From: Euonymus europaeus
Taxonomy: Eukaryota; Streptophyta; Magnoliopsida; Celastrales; Celastraceae
Reading direction: 5' to 3'
Assembly (NCBI GenBank): GCA_963580455.1
Contig: OY756964.1
Span: 1,922,001-1,986,000, forward strand
Length of the DNA: 64,000 nucleotides
Position 1 is the stretch's first letter; each line of letters opens with the position of its first letter. The notes under the pieces were generated by a model. The model ran no database searches. It was not told the DNA's origin and was given only the letters and a program-made list of their open reading frames with translations. Shown in pieces: positions 33,165 through 45,194 of the stretch. Both the position numbers and the translations under genes were made by a program.

Positions 33165-36100
33165 ATGCATCTGGTGAGGAGGTTATGGCCATTCGTACTG
33201 GCGTTTGTGGTGGTAGGTCAATTGGACGTTGGCGCAAGCAACGTTGTGTTCAAGGTGCAAAACAAGTTCGCCGGCCTAGAGACGAGTCTGAGTGCATTGA
33301 AAGCCCATGATTCCCGCCGTCACGGGAGACTTCTTTCTGCTGCCGACCTCCAATTGGGGGGCAATGGCCATCCCGCTGAAGCTGGGTCAGGACTCATATA
33401 ACATACATAGTAATACATATATATACTTCAAATTTTGCATTGAACCTTTTTTCCTCCTTTAGGATTTGTAGGTACTAGGTGATTCTTATTGTGATACGTA
33501 ATTGAGTGTGGATCATCATGATTGTTGCGCATTATTGTTTTGTTCTATTATATCATCTATTGGCTTGCGTATTATAGTTAGATCCAGTTATGAAAATTGG
33601 CTTATGTGATTAATTGCTGGTAGAATTGAATCTCTAGGGGAAACCCGTTCTTGGTCTCTACTGCGTTCTATGAATTGAATGATTATATTTAGTTAGATTT
33701 GCTGGTTTTGTTTTCATTTTTATTGATTTTGTTTCACTTGAATTATTGTTCAGATTTCAGATCCAAGAGCCTTATTTTATGAACGTTCGTTCGTTTTGAT
33801 TTGGAATTTCAAATCAGCGTATCTATACCTATCTCTCCTCCTTCAACTAATAAAATTCTTTAATTGTCTAGGATTTCATGCTTTTCATATTATTGGGTGC
33901 ATAAGCTAACTGGCGTGTTTACTTGGTTGATTGGTATAGGCTGTACTTCGCAAAAATTGGGATTGGCACACCACCAAGTGACTATTATGTTCAAGTTGAC
34001 ACCGGAAGTGACATTTTATGGGTGAACTGCATTGGTTGCAACAACTGCCCCAAAAAAAGTGATCTTGGCGTATGATTTTCTAACTCTGCAGCTTGAACTC
34101 GATCTCTCCATTGATGGATCACATACATCTCGCTTTCATATAATACCCTAAATCTCCCATTATGGTTGTCATTGTATTTGTATAATTGAGATGGTGATTC
34201 TGGTCTGAATGATATCTGTCATTCTGATTATGTCATTACAGGTAAAACTGACATTGTATGATCCAAAGGGATCCTCTACTGGAGACTTGGTTACTTGTGA
34301 TCAAGATTTCTGCATTTCGATGTATGACAGCCGACTTTCTGGTTGCAAGCCAGATTTGCTCTGCCAATATAATGTGGTTTATGGAGACGGAAGCCAGACT
34401 ACTGGATACTTTGTGAAAGATTACATACAGTTTGATCGAGTGACTGGAAATTTTGGAACTGCACCAGCAAATGGAACTGTTATATTTGGGTTAGTTGTTG
34501 TTCTGTTTATTAGACTTTGTTGTCATTTTATGCCTTCATATATTCATGTCTGGATTTTTAGGGGAAATGGTTGTGGTTTAATAGAAAGCATTGTGAGTAT
34601 TGGAAGAGAAATGGCATAAGACTCTGTATTTCAACACTAGGAATTGACGTCGGTGTGGCTCATACTGTCATACATCTTTTTTTGGTGGCTGTTTTTCATT
34701 TTGCTTAGTGCTCATTGTGTTTTTCTCCCCTTTAAAGTTTGATAGCTTCATCACTTTACCTTGACTATAATGGCCAATATTTTCGTTTGTAACCTCATGA
34801 GTTATAAGTTCGAACATATTGCAGATGTGGATAAACCAAAAAGTCAGAGTAGGATATGTCATTAGCAATTGGATATTTTTCTTTAATTGTCTTGTGTTTT
34901 TTTTTGTTTCCTCCGTTATTTGATCTCAAGCGTTACATTATACTTGCTTATTAACAATTTCATATTTCTGCTCAAGATTCAGCCTCGTGTGAGTTCTGAT
35001 TTCTTCCGTTTGCATGATTTGTGTCTCCTGCTGCTTTTATATTATTTATATTTCTCTTACATGATAGATGTGGAGCCAAACAATCCGGACAGCTAGGTAC
35101 ATCTAGTGAAGCACTTGATGGAATACTTGGATTTGGACAGGCAAATTCATCTTTGCTTTCCCAGCTAGCTTCAGCTGGAAAGGTGAAGAAGAGTTTTGCA
35201 CACTGCTTGGATAATGTTCAAGGAGGTGGAATGTTTGCAATTGGGGAGGTGGTGTCACCAAAAGTGAATACAACACCTATAGTACCCAATCTGTAAGTGA
35301 TGGCTTCTTATTCTTTCTTCTTGTTTGAAATTATGATTTACTGTAATTTATTTCTTTTAAATTTTTCATCTTTTCAGAGGCCATTGTAGTCACCTTTTGG
35401 ATTGCTAACAAACTGTTTATCTGTAATTTCATTACTTGCCTATTTTGTTTCGTGTGTTTAAGTTTCTGAAAATCGCTTGTTCAAGGCTTTAGTTCCTCTT
35501 GTCAAATAGAAGGTTAGGTCTTGTTAAAGAATTTGGTTGTAATTATTTATACTTTTATCAACAATCTTAGGGCACATTACAATGTTGTTATGAAGGCACT
35601 TGAGGTGGGTGGTGACATTCTAGACCTTCCAACAGATATATTTGACAGCGGGGATGGGAAAGGAACAATTATCGACAGTGGTACAACCTTGGCATATCTT
35701 CCAGAGGTGGTTTATGAGGCACTTATGACCCAGGTATCAAAACTTCTTACTCGCATTCATTTTTAAGTTGTATATTCCCCTATAATTACTTATTTAGATT
35801 TTTTATGAATTAGATCATGGCTCACCAACCCGGGATGAAATTGCACACTGTAGAAGATCAGTTTTCTTGTTTTAAGTACAATGGAAAGTAAGGCTGCTGA
35901 TGCCATAATTTGTCAAGTCCTTTGTTTTTTTTTTTTTCAATTTGAATTTCGAAAGAATGTTGCTTATCTCTTTCCCCATATGCTTGCAGTGTTGATGAAG
36001 GATTCCCGGTTGTTGTGTTTCATTTTGAAGGTTCCCTCACTTTGACCGTGTATCCTCATGAATACTTGTTCCAATTTAGTGTAAGTGAAATGAAAGTTTC

Positions 36101-37657
36101 AATTTAAGGCGAATCCTTTTGTACTATGTTTTTTGTGATCTGGTGACATTTGTGCCTTATGTAGAGTGAGCAATGATATAACGTGCTCAAGCATGCTCAT
36201 TGTGCCAATATCTTTGCCATTATTGCAAAATAAAGTAGTGTTTATTTTCATGAGTGGCTGTAAATGATGTTAATTTTCATTCTACCTTTTACATAACCGT
36301 CTCCTTTCACCATCAACATTACCATGGATTTTTGTATTAATGGTATATGAGTGCTGGGATAGACATGCTTGTGACGTGTTTGCGGTATGGTTAATTCCGT
36401 CCTAAAATCAGTGTTCAAGTGTGTCGATATCAGATCCTTCTCTGGCCTTTTCATCTGGTTTGACATGTCAGTAAATAAATTATGATAAAATTTTCACTTA
36501 TCTAAAATGAAGGGGAAAATAAAGAATTTTATATATTTTTTTGGAATGGCGAAAAGAACTTTATTTGAAGGGGACACCGTGGAAAATTAAGTATTTATTC
36601 AGTTATGCATGTTCTATCATATGAAGTTCAAAAATTTGTGAGTGCTGTTTTGTGTGAGGTAAAGAATAGACTCCCCTTCCATTAGTCATCACACAATTAG
36701 TTTCCACCACGCCTTTAAACCAGAATGAAAGAGTCCAAAATAATTCAATATTATATAATGAAGTTTCACCCCTCTAAAAACACTAATTTTCCTTTCCTGC
36801 TATGTTTGCCAAAGATTTGTAGCCCATTTAAAATGAAGAAGAATTTGACTGGCATTTTCTTCTTTATTTTCATCTATTGGATCTATTTGTACAGGAAGAT
36901 GTGTGGTGTATTGGTTGGCAGAACAGTGGGGCGCAATCGAAGGATGGCAGGGACATGACTCTTTTGGGAGGTATATAATCTATAGTTGCTGGCAGTTGTA
37001 ATACAAGCTTGTGTTTTTCTTTACTAATGTCAGTGCGCCTCTTTGTGATGCAGATCTGCCTTATATTAATTGTAGACTGTACTTGACGCGTTTAACTTCA
37101 AATATACTTAGGCATACAAATCACCTACATTTTCCTCAAATGAATTGGAAATTTGAAAGTTGGTTAGCATGAACACTATTTTTGATCCAATAATTGCTTC
37201 CATATGCAGATTTGGTGCTTTCAAATAGGCTAGTTATATATGATCTTGAAAATCAGACCATTGGATGGAAGGAATACAACTGTGAGTATTATACTCTCTT
37301 TATTTTTATTGTTTGGTTGTTATCTTAATAATACTGCAGAGTAATCATGTTATGGTCTCTTGCTCAATTCTTCCTATTAACAAGCCAGATACAGTAATGA
37401 GTATTCCTGCTCACTGTCGCTGATAAATTACCGACTTTCTCATTACCGTATATGGAATCTAGAACATTCCTCTTTATCTCATACACTCGTGCTTGTGCGT
37501 TATCTTAGGCTCTTCGAGTATCAAAGTGAGGGATGAGAATAGTGGAGCAGTGTATTCTGTGGGCGCTCATGATCTTTCTTCAGCTTCTGGCCTGTTCAGT
37601 GGAAGTATACTAACAGTTTTGTTACTACTAACTGTTTGGCTTCAGAGTTTCACATAA
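33165..37657 (+). CDS. Aspartic proteinase 36/39-like, secreted and GPI-anchored type
   Basis: Pepsin-like (A1) plant aspartic protease of the A36/A39 branch, which in Arabidopsis acts at the plasma membrane in pollen and pollen tubes. Ten exons join to 482 residues, the family length: 33165-33385, 33940-34069, 34242-34489, 35068-35292, 35571-35733, 35814-35887, 35990-36080, 36895-36970, 37210-37281 and 37509-37657. Residues 1-25 are a signal peptide (WPFVLAFVVVGQL). The first catalytic aspartate is in VDTGSDILWVNC near 95, the second in IDSGTTLAYLP near 325. Cys-rich loops (CIGCNNCP, CDQDFC) are those of this branch. The C-terminal hydrophobic tail after SSASGLFSG fits a GPI-attachment signal. 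All splice sites are GT-AG and in phase. The ATG at 33165 precedes the signal peptide directly. Confidence 0.93.
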
Positions 37658-38887
37658 ATACAGCATCTATTAGTTTGTTGTACCATAATTTCTTTGATGG
37701 AAATGTGTGTTTATTTGTAAGTTATAGGGGGAAAATGGCAGCCTCACTTTGTATATTGTATTCGTCAGTCTTGCAGCTGTTCAAGGTTTCTTGCTGATTC
37801 TTGTATTTTTTATTCAACATTCAGAAATAATTGAAAATTTGTCTCAAGTTCTCATTGTCTCACTTAATGTTTTGTAAGACTGAATTTCTTGCAGGAGAAA
37901 GAGTGCTAGAGTAGGCGAGAAAGAAACTCATTCCCCCATTTGAATTGTGAAATGGTAACGATTCCACAACAAACACACTAAATAAAAATGTGAGATAAAT
38001 CACACAAATTTCGGCTGCTGATGATTACGACCGTAACTACGAAAGACCAAACAATGGCGGTGCTTCTTGGCAAAGAAGTGTTACAATGTTGTTCTCAAGA
38101 AACCCTCCAGTGGTGCTGCTTCTTGGCAAATAAGTCTTGCGACGTTGTTCTCAAGCCATCAAGGTGTAAAACAGTAAAATGTCATTATTTGAGCCTTGCT
38201 GCAAGAGATTACCTCTTCACTGGCTCAATGGGCTTTCAGGCAAAATTGGGTCCAACTTCAGTTTAATCCAAATGAATTGCCAATGCAGCAGGGTGCATGG
38301 ATCCTCCGCTCCCTAGCAGTCTCCACAATGCCATTTATTTTCTTCCTTATTTTGGAAAAATCTCATTTAGGGTTTTTTCATCTACCAAGGACCGTGATTT
38401 ACTTCCATTAAAAAAAAAAATAGATTTACTCTATCTAGTGTATATATATATATATATATGTACCCAATCATAAGGCACGTATTATATATGATCAAAAAAT
38501 AAGGCACATATTCTTCTCTTTTTTTTTTGAAGAGACAAGGCGCATGTTCTATTTGGCTCATGAAATAGGAAAAATCTATTTCACCTGGAGAAGAGGAGGT
38601 GCCTCTTCATCTCGTTTATTTTCGAAGGATTTAAAGGTAGGTGAAAATTTGGTCCAAAAAAATCCAATCATTTATTATACGGTTTCCAAATATATGTCCT
38701 CCTTGCTTCCTTCCAATTTGTGACATTAAAGCCATTTATTTTCTTCTTTATTTTCCCCTCTTCGTCACGTAATACATCACATCATGGCTTCTCTATCTGC
38801 TATAAGTAATACAATCACAAGGCAGCTAGAATTGTATTTCACAGTAGAAGTGTAAAAGGACTTGATAGTGTACGTACCTTAACTGTG
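37658..38887. other. Intergenic between protease and carboxypeptidase
   Basis: This contains the 3' UTR of the aspartic protease, perhaps with a UTR intron ending in GCAG near 37,895, and the promoter of the carboxypeptidase. A (TA)n tract lies at about 38,441-38,459. No other gene is visible. Confidence 0.45.
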
Positions 38888-41016
38888 ATGGGTATGGAAA
38901 AGTTGTCTCTCTTGATCTGGGGCTCATTGCTTTGCATTTTGTTGACTTGTGTTTTTGCAAGAGCTGCTGTTGATCAGAGACAAATCATTGAATCCCTACC
39001 TGGTTTCAATGGCACCTTCCCATCAAAACACTACTCTGGGTAAGTTATTTGTGTCGATCTCTATATATTTAATTTATTTAGATGTGGGTGTTGCTCATCT
39101 GAGTTTTGATGGAATATGAATCGAGTACTTTAATTAGGTATGTGACTGTAGATCAGAAACATCTCTACTACTATTTTGTTGTTTCTGAGAGAAACCCAGC
39201 TCAAGATCCTGTTGTGTTATGGCTTAATGGAGGACCTGGCTGCTCTAGCTTTGATGGATTTATCAATGAACATGGTATGCATATGTAAATATATTTTTCT
39301 TCAAGGCCGGGGTTGGTTGGGTCTTGTGTTTAATTTTCTGTAGAGATGTATATCGATGTGGCGGTGCATAGAATGAAGAATAGGATTAATATTGGGGATT
39401 AATTGGTAGCTTTAATTTAAGATTGGGAATGAATATAAATAGTAGGAGACTGATTATTTAATATTTCTTATGGATTCATTTATCCAACTGACAGGACCCT
39501 TCAAGTTTGAAGGAGGAAAGGAAGGGACCCAGCCGATGTTGCATCTCAACCCATATAGTTGGTCCAAGGTTTAATCTTATAAAATCGCTCTGATATCATT
39601 TTCTATGTATATATCATATAATTAATTAATTCAGTACTGATCACCACAGTTGTTTCTTGGTTTGTGGGTCCGCTTTTATGCCTATTCTCTCTTTTTTTTT
39701 TTTTTCTTCCTTTTCCAGGTTTCGAACATTATTTATTTGGATTCTCCTGCTGGTGTTGGTTTCTCTTACTCCGATAACACAACCAATTACAACACTACAG
39801 ATCTTCAAACTGCTGCTGATTCACATTGCTTCCTGCTTCGTGTACAAAACTCAAATCTTGAGATATATATACATATAGACACATATATCACGATTCAACT
39901 AACCTTCATATTTTTTTTATTTGCAATTTAATTAATTAGTGGTTTGAGGTATTCCCGGAATTCGTTAAGAATCCATTTTACTTATCTGGAGAGTCTTATG
40001 CTGGCGTTTACATACCCACACTTGCAGCAGCAGTAGATAAAGGTACTCTATCTTCCTATACGTGTTAATTAGTTTAAAAAGCAGTCGGGCTCTTCTTCTG
40101 CTGATATTGAACGTTTTTTGTAAGATTGAATTTGCTAGCTTACCCCTCCTCCTATATATAGGAATCAAAGACGGTGCAAAACCACTCATTAACTTTAAGG
40201 TACGTATATATGGCAACAGCCAGCTGCTAGAGTATATTTGCTGTTAAATTAAAATATATAAAATGGGTATAAATTTTGACTACTCTGTACGTACGTGCAT
40301 GCAGGGTTACATGGTGGGAAATGGAATCACAGATAATCATTTTGATGCGAATTCTTTTGTCACTTTTTCACATGGGATGGCGCTTATCTCGGATGATATG
40401 TTTGAGGTTGTTAATCATGATTTGTACGCTTTTGAAGTATTTTAGGTTCATCTATGTTTGCTGCTCAATTGTCAGCTGCTAATTCTTGCAGGAAGCTCGA
40501 GCTGCTTGTAAAGGAAAGTACTATAACCCAACTGGTGCGAGGTGTGCTGCCATCCTTCAAAAAATGGACAAAGTAAGATGATATATTTTTTACTTAATTG
40601 AACTAATTTCATTCACACAAATTAGCTATCTTGTAGCGTTAAGTTCAAATAAAAAAACATACTTTGTTCAATAACTAAATCATTGTTACTGTTTATAACA
40701 TATATAGGTTCTTAAATTACTGAACCTTTATGATATTCTCGAGCCTTGCTACCATAGCCCGGGATCTACAAATGATATTGAAAAGGGAAAGACAGAATTG
40801 GTTTCTAGCTTCCAGCAGCTAGGGGTAGCTACGAGGCCTCTCACGGTTAGGAAGCAGAAGATTGGCCGTGCACGGCCTCTTTGGGCTGTGAAACCTAGCA
40901 AGGGCGGTGTATTCACGTTAGCCGTCAGCGTTCCTTGCGAAGTATTCAATTCCTTCTTCTTTTTAACCAGCTGCTTGTTTATTACGTACTTATTATTCAT
41001 GCATGTTCTTTAGATT

Positions 41017-41054
<38 letters not shown>

Positions 41055-41991
41055 AATCTTTATTCTGGTGTAGAGCTGGATGGCATTTATCATGATTCTA
41101 TTTGTAATGCGTCTGCAGGATGATGTAGTTGCTACTGCATGGCTAAATAATGAAGCAGTAAGGAAAGCACTTCACGCAGAGCCAGTAAGCTAATCAACTT
41201 TTCTTTTTGATGGAAGCAAGCTAATCAACTTGCATGCATATAGTTTGTGTGGTGTATATACACATGCAGTTTATATACTTGAAACCCATATCTATATCTG
41301 CTGTCTGATCTCATGCATTCTGTAGGCTTCCGTAGCTGGGCCTTGGGTGCTATGCACGGACAGGATAAATTATCATTCAGATACTGATAGTATGATCCCT
41401 TACCACAAAAACCTAACTACACAAGGCTATCGTGCACTTATATTCACGTAAGTTGGTTGTCCTTGAATTTTCTATTAAGATAGAACTGCATTTCCTTTTG
41501 CATATTTTTGACAATAATTTTTTTGTTCCTACACTGGCAGTGGAGACCATGATCTGCGCGTACCATTCACTGGTACTCAGGGTTGGACTAGATCGATTGG
41601 ATATAAGATAATTGATGAATGGAGGCCTTGGATTGTCAATGATCAAGTTGCTGGGTAATCTTTACCAACTCCATATTTGCTGTCTCCCTGCTATCTCAGT
41701 ATGATTTTCTTGATCTATCTCAAATGATTTTTCCTGTTTTTTTCTTCTTCTTCCAGGTATTTACAAGGATATGATCATAACCTGATATTTCTCACTATCA
41801 AGGTTTTGGCTTAAAATAATTTTAGCTTCTGATTATGTGGCTAGCCACTCTACACAGGAAATCTATGTAAGCTTGTGAAAGAGAGTGAAAATCTCATAAT
41901 TTTGCAGGGTGCAGGACACACAGTCCCCGAATACAAACCACAAGAAGCATTGTACTTCTACAGCAAGTGGTTGGACGGAAAGCCAATATGA
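38888..41991 (+). CDS. SCPL20: Serine carboxypeptidase-like 20 (S10 family)
   Basis: Secreted or vacuolar serine carboxypeptidase that removes C-terminal residues. Fourteen exons join to 491 residues: 38888-39039, 39138-39274, 39495-39568, 39719-39841, 39940-40042, 40162-40199, 40305-40406, 40492-40572, 40708-40941, 41119-41184, 41326-41447, 41541-41654, 41757-41802 and 41908-41991. A signal peptide covers residues about 4-26. Substrate-site motif [14 protein letters not shown], the [11 protein letters not shown] motif, the nucleophile in [13 protein letters not shown], the catalytic Asp in GDHDLRVPF and the catalytic His in [11 protein letters not shown] are all present. Segment [10 protein letters not shown] is diagnostic of the SCPL20 group. 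All residues of the triad are intact, so it should be active. Confidence 0.95.
41020..41049. repeat. (TA)n microsatellite in carboxypeptidase intron 9
   Basis: About fifteen TA units lie in the intron between exons 9 and 10. Confidence 0.9.
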
Positions 41992-42149
41992 TTTGATGTC
42001 GACAAAGTTAATTTGTTCCATTTTTCCATCTTCCTTCCATACCGAAGAGATTACTCCATCCATAAGTTGTACACAAACAGAAAATAAATAAAAGAAAGCA
42101 TTCAATTCCAATGTTTTATTATTTTGCCTCTCTTTTTTTTTTCTTTCTT

Positions 42150-42298
42150 GCACAGAGCTTAGGTCCCATTTGATTTAATGTATTACAATAATAATTGTAA
42201 TCCTTTTACAAGTAATTCAATTAATGTGATTATAAAGTAATTATATTAAGATGTTTGATTTACAGAATGAAAATATATTACAATTCTTAGGCTAAGAT
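42150..42298. repeat. AT-rich arm of a possible non-autonomous element
   Basis: The stretch has GTATTACAATAATAATTGTAATC and similar palindromic words. Related words occur in inverse sense near 43,130-43,300, on the other side of the minisatellite. The two arms could be ends of one element that carries the minisatellite, but no clear terminal repeat or target duplication can be fixed. Confidence 0.3.
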
Positions 42299-42309
42299 CG
42301 AGAATCTAA

Positions 42310-42985
42310 CTGAGTCATCCCAGGGTCCGCAAAGGGGTTAGGTTATCACGGGGTCTAAATCGGGCTCGAGTCATCACGAGGTTTGGGAAGGGGCCAAGTC
42401 ATCACGGGGTCTGGGAAGGTTCGGGATCGGGGCCGAGTTAATCCGAGGTCAAGGAAGGACCGGGTCATCCCCGAGTCAGGGATCGGGCTCGGGTTATCCC
42501 GATGTCAAGATGGGCTTGAGCCATTTCGGGTTCGAGATTGGGCACGAGTCATCCCGAGGTTTAGGATCGAGCCTTGGTCATCCTGGGGTCTGGGAATGGG
42601 CCAGGTCATCCAAGGGTCAAAGATTAGGTACAGGCATACTGGGGTCTGGCTGTGGCTCGAGTCATTCCAAGTCTGGAATTGGACCCGAGTCATCTCGGGG
42701 TCCAAGAATGGACCGGGTCATCCAAGGGTCCGAGATTGGGCCCAGATCATACTGGGGTCTAGCTTTGGCTTGAGTCATTCCAGGTTTTGAATTGGGCCTG
42801 GTCATCTCAGGGTCCGAGAATGGGCCGAGTCATCTTAGGTCCAGGCCCAAATCATCTTGAGGTCCGAGAAGGGGCCGGATCATCTCGAGTTCTAGGAAGG
42901 GACCAAGTAATCTCGGAGTTTGAGATCGGGCCCACGAAGGCGCCGGGCCATCCAGGGGTTCGGGAAGGGTCCGTTCTTGAAACCT
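42310..42985. repeat. GC-rich degenerate minisatellite, 28-30-bp unit
   Basis: More than twenty imperfect copies have the pattern GTCATCxxGGGGTCTGGGAATGGGCC with A/G and C/T changes. The array is GC-rich in AT-rich surroundings. Frames through it are open only because the unit lacks stops; the peptides have no known match. Confidence 0.88.
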
Positions 42986-43745
42986 AGTTTGACTTGAGCC
43001 AATTCCCGAACCCCAGCTTTACCCGGGCCTGTTTCCCGGACTCTCATCCCTTCCCGAACATACAAATATATAAGAATACATATATAAATAATTTATAATC
43101 TTTGGAGATATATTTGTCCAATAAACAAATATTTAATTTTGTAATCACAATACCAAATTTTAAATGATATTGAGATTGCTTAATTTTGTAAGAAATCTCA
43201 TTACCAAATAATTGGATTATACTATATTTTTAAATTAGTAAACACCAAACATTATAATGTGATCCAAATATAATTACCATTACAGTACAATCCATGGGGG
43301 GCTTGATTTGGCTGATAATTTTCTCATGAACCCACCTATGAAAGCAAATCCATGGATTTAAAGAAAGAATATAATAGAAAAATGATATAGTTAATATCAA
43401 TTTTCTTATCAGCAAGCATGGATGAATCCTAAACGTGGCAAGGGAAGTTGACACTATCACAAGATAATTATAAAAAATAAAAAACAGTCAAAAAGAGAAA
43501 ACAGACGAGAAGGAGGAGTTGGATTTTACAAAAATTACAATTCTACCCACACGAGAAAGGGGACGGTTTTCCCAGACACCTAATATAGCCGCCGGGGCCA
43601 CCTCTCCGGTCCAAAATTATCATCAATTGCAAATCTTGTTTTTCCCATTATGTTGGAAGTGAACCGTTCACGAAAAGGAAAGTAAAAAAATTGGAGAGAG
43701 AAAAAAAAAATGAAGCTAACAAAGAGTGAGAAATCAAGAAACCAA
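42986..43745. other. Intergenic between minisatellite and PP2C stop
   Basis: This AT-rich stretch includes the PP2C 3' UTR side. Nothing else is recognised apart from the possible element arm near 43,090-43,300. Confidence 0.45.
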
Positions 43746-45142
43746 TCAAACCTTTGCTGCCTTCTTGTCATCTTTCCCGGGAACGAATCTTGGCAGATTC
43801 AATAGTGTGTTGACTCGAGACACTCCTTCCAGAGCAGACCACTCTATTCCTGTTTCTATAAGCGTTTCATCCTGCATTGAGGAGTCTTCAGTACTTCCCT
43901 CTGGGAGGATCTCTTTACCTGTTCGGACAGTACCTGAACGGTCCAGACCAGTTGGGCTGGGGAGATCATTGCCATTTTCACAGCCCCCATCAACTAGGTC
44001 AGCTGAAGTTGGCTGCTCTTGGGACTTTACATTCGAAGCCATAGATATATTGTTTGTGTTTGAGTCCAGGAAGAGGCAAACTACAGCACAGTCATCAACT
44101 TTGGAAGTCGGATACTTGTATCTCCAAGCTCGAACTGCTGACTCAACCAAGGCTCGAGCAGCAGAGGAACGTGCAGGGGATGATGCTACAATGTCCACAA
44201 CTTCCTTGTTCGAAAGAACATCCCAAATCTGTGGAAATTCGAAAACAACGTTAGGTGTCTTGTGGCTATAATGTTTTGGTAAAGCAAGGCCTGAGATTCA
44301 AGTTGACTCCCTCACCCCATCAGTAGCCAAGACGATAAATTCATCCTTCTCCGTGAGGCACCTATAAGAAATCTCTGGCACAGAAATCAGACCAAAATCT
44401 TTTAGGCAGAAATCTCCAAAAGCTCGTGCCATCGCAAGGCCAGGCGAGTCATTGTTTGGCAGCCATACTCTGGCAACTTCAGGTTCATCCTGAAGAGCAA
44501 AGACACGCCCTCTACATCTTCGAATTCTCTCTGCTTCCTCTGTAAAGTTATGAGAGAATAGAGGGGAATAATCAATGGCAAGAAAACAGTCAATCTTATA
44601 AACACAATACTATTTTTTGACCAAATAATATCTGCTCAGAGTTCATTGAAACAAAAACATTTCACCATATAACAACAAAATAATCCTCCAAAAGGGGCAA
44701 TAATCACAAGAGAAAATTACAAGTCAGCAACAATGACACATTAGGAGAATAAACTATGCCAGCCCAATTGTTTTTCTACTCACAGATAACATAGGTCGCT
44801 GGAAAAATAAAATCAGGAAATATTTTATCATAACATTTTTATCATAAACTGAACATATGACCGTCATTTGTTGGATCAGACCAACAGTTGTTTAAAATAC
44901 ATGGGACATTTGGGCAGCTTTATCCTCACCACAGTTATGCTTTTTCAACAGCCAACATATGTGCAAAATGAACTTGAATAATACACTCCTGTCCCACAAA
45001 CCCATACAGTGTTCTGCATGGCACACAAGCTATGATCTTCAATGTCAAAAAGCATTTTCAGAAGTACTCAAAGGCAAGACTCATGTAGTATTCAGCATGC
45101 CACACTAATGGGAATATTCATCGTCATTTTTTTTTTGAAAAG

Positions 45143-45194
<52 letters not shown>

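Noticed and set aside
42383..42790. 135-codon frame in the minisatellite
   Set aside because: It is open only because the tandem unit lacks stops; other frames on both strands are open too.
42310..42985. Regularly spaced repeats as a CRISPR-like array
   Set aside because: Units are contiguous and degenerate, without unique spacers, in plant nuclear DNA; it is a minisatellite.
43726..44271. 181-codon plus-strand frame
   Set aside because: It is antisense to the last PP2C exon, whose minus-strand product is a clear PP2C C-terminus; the plus frame has no recognisable domain.
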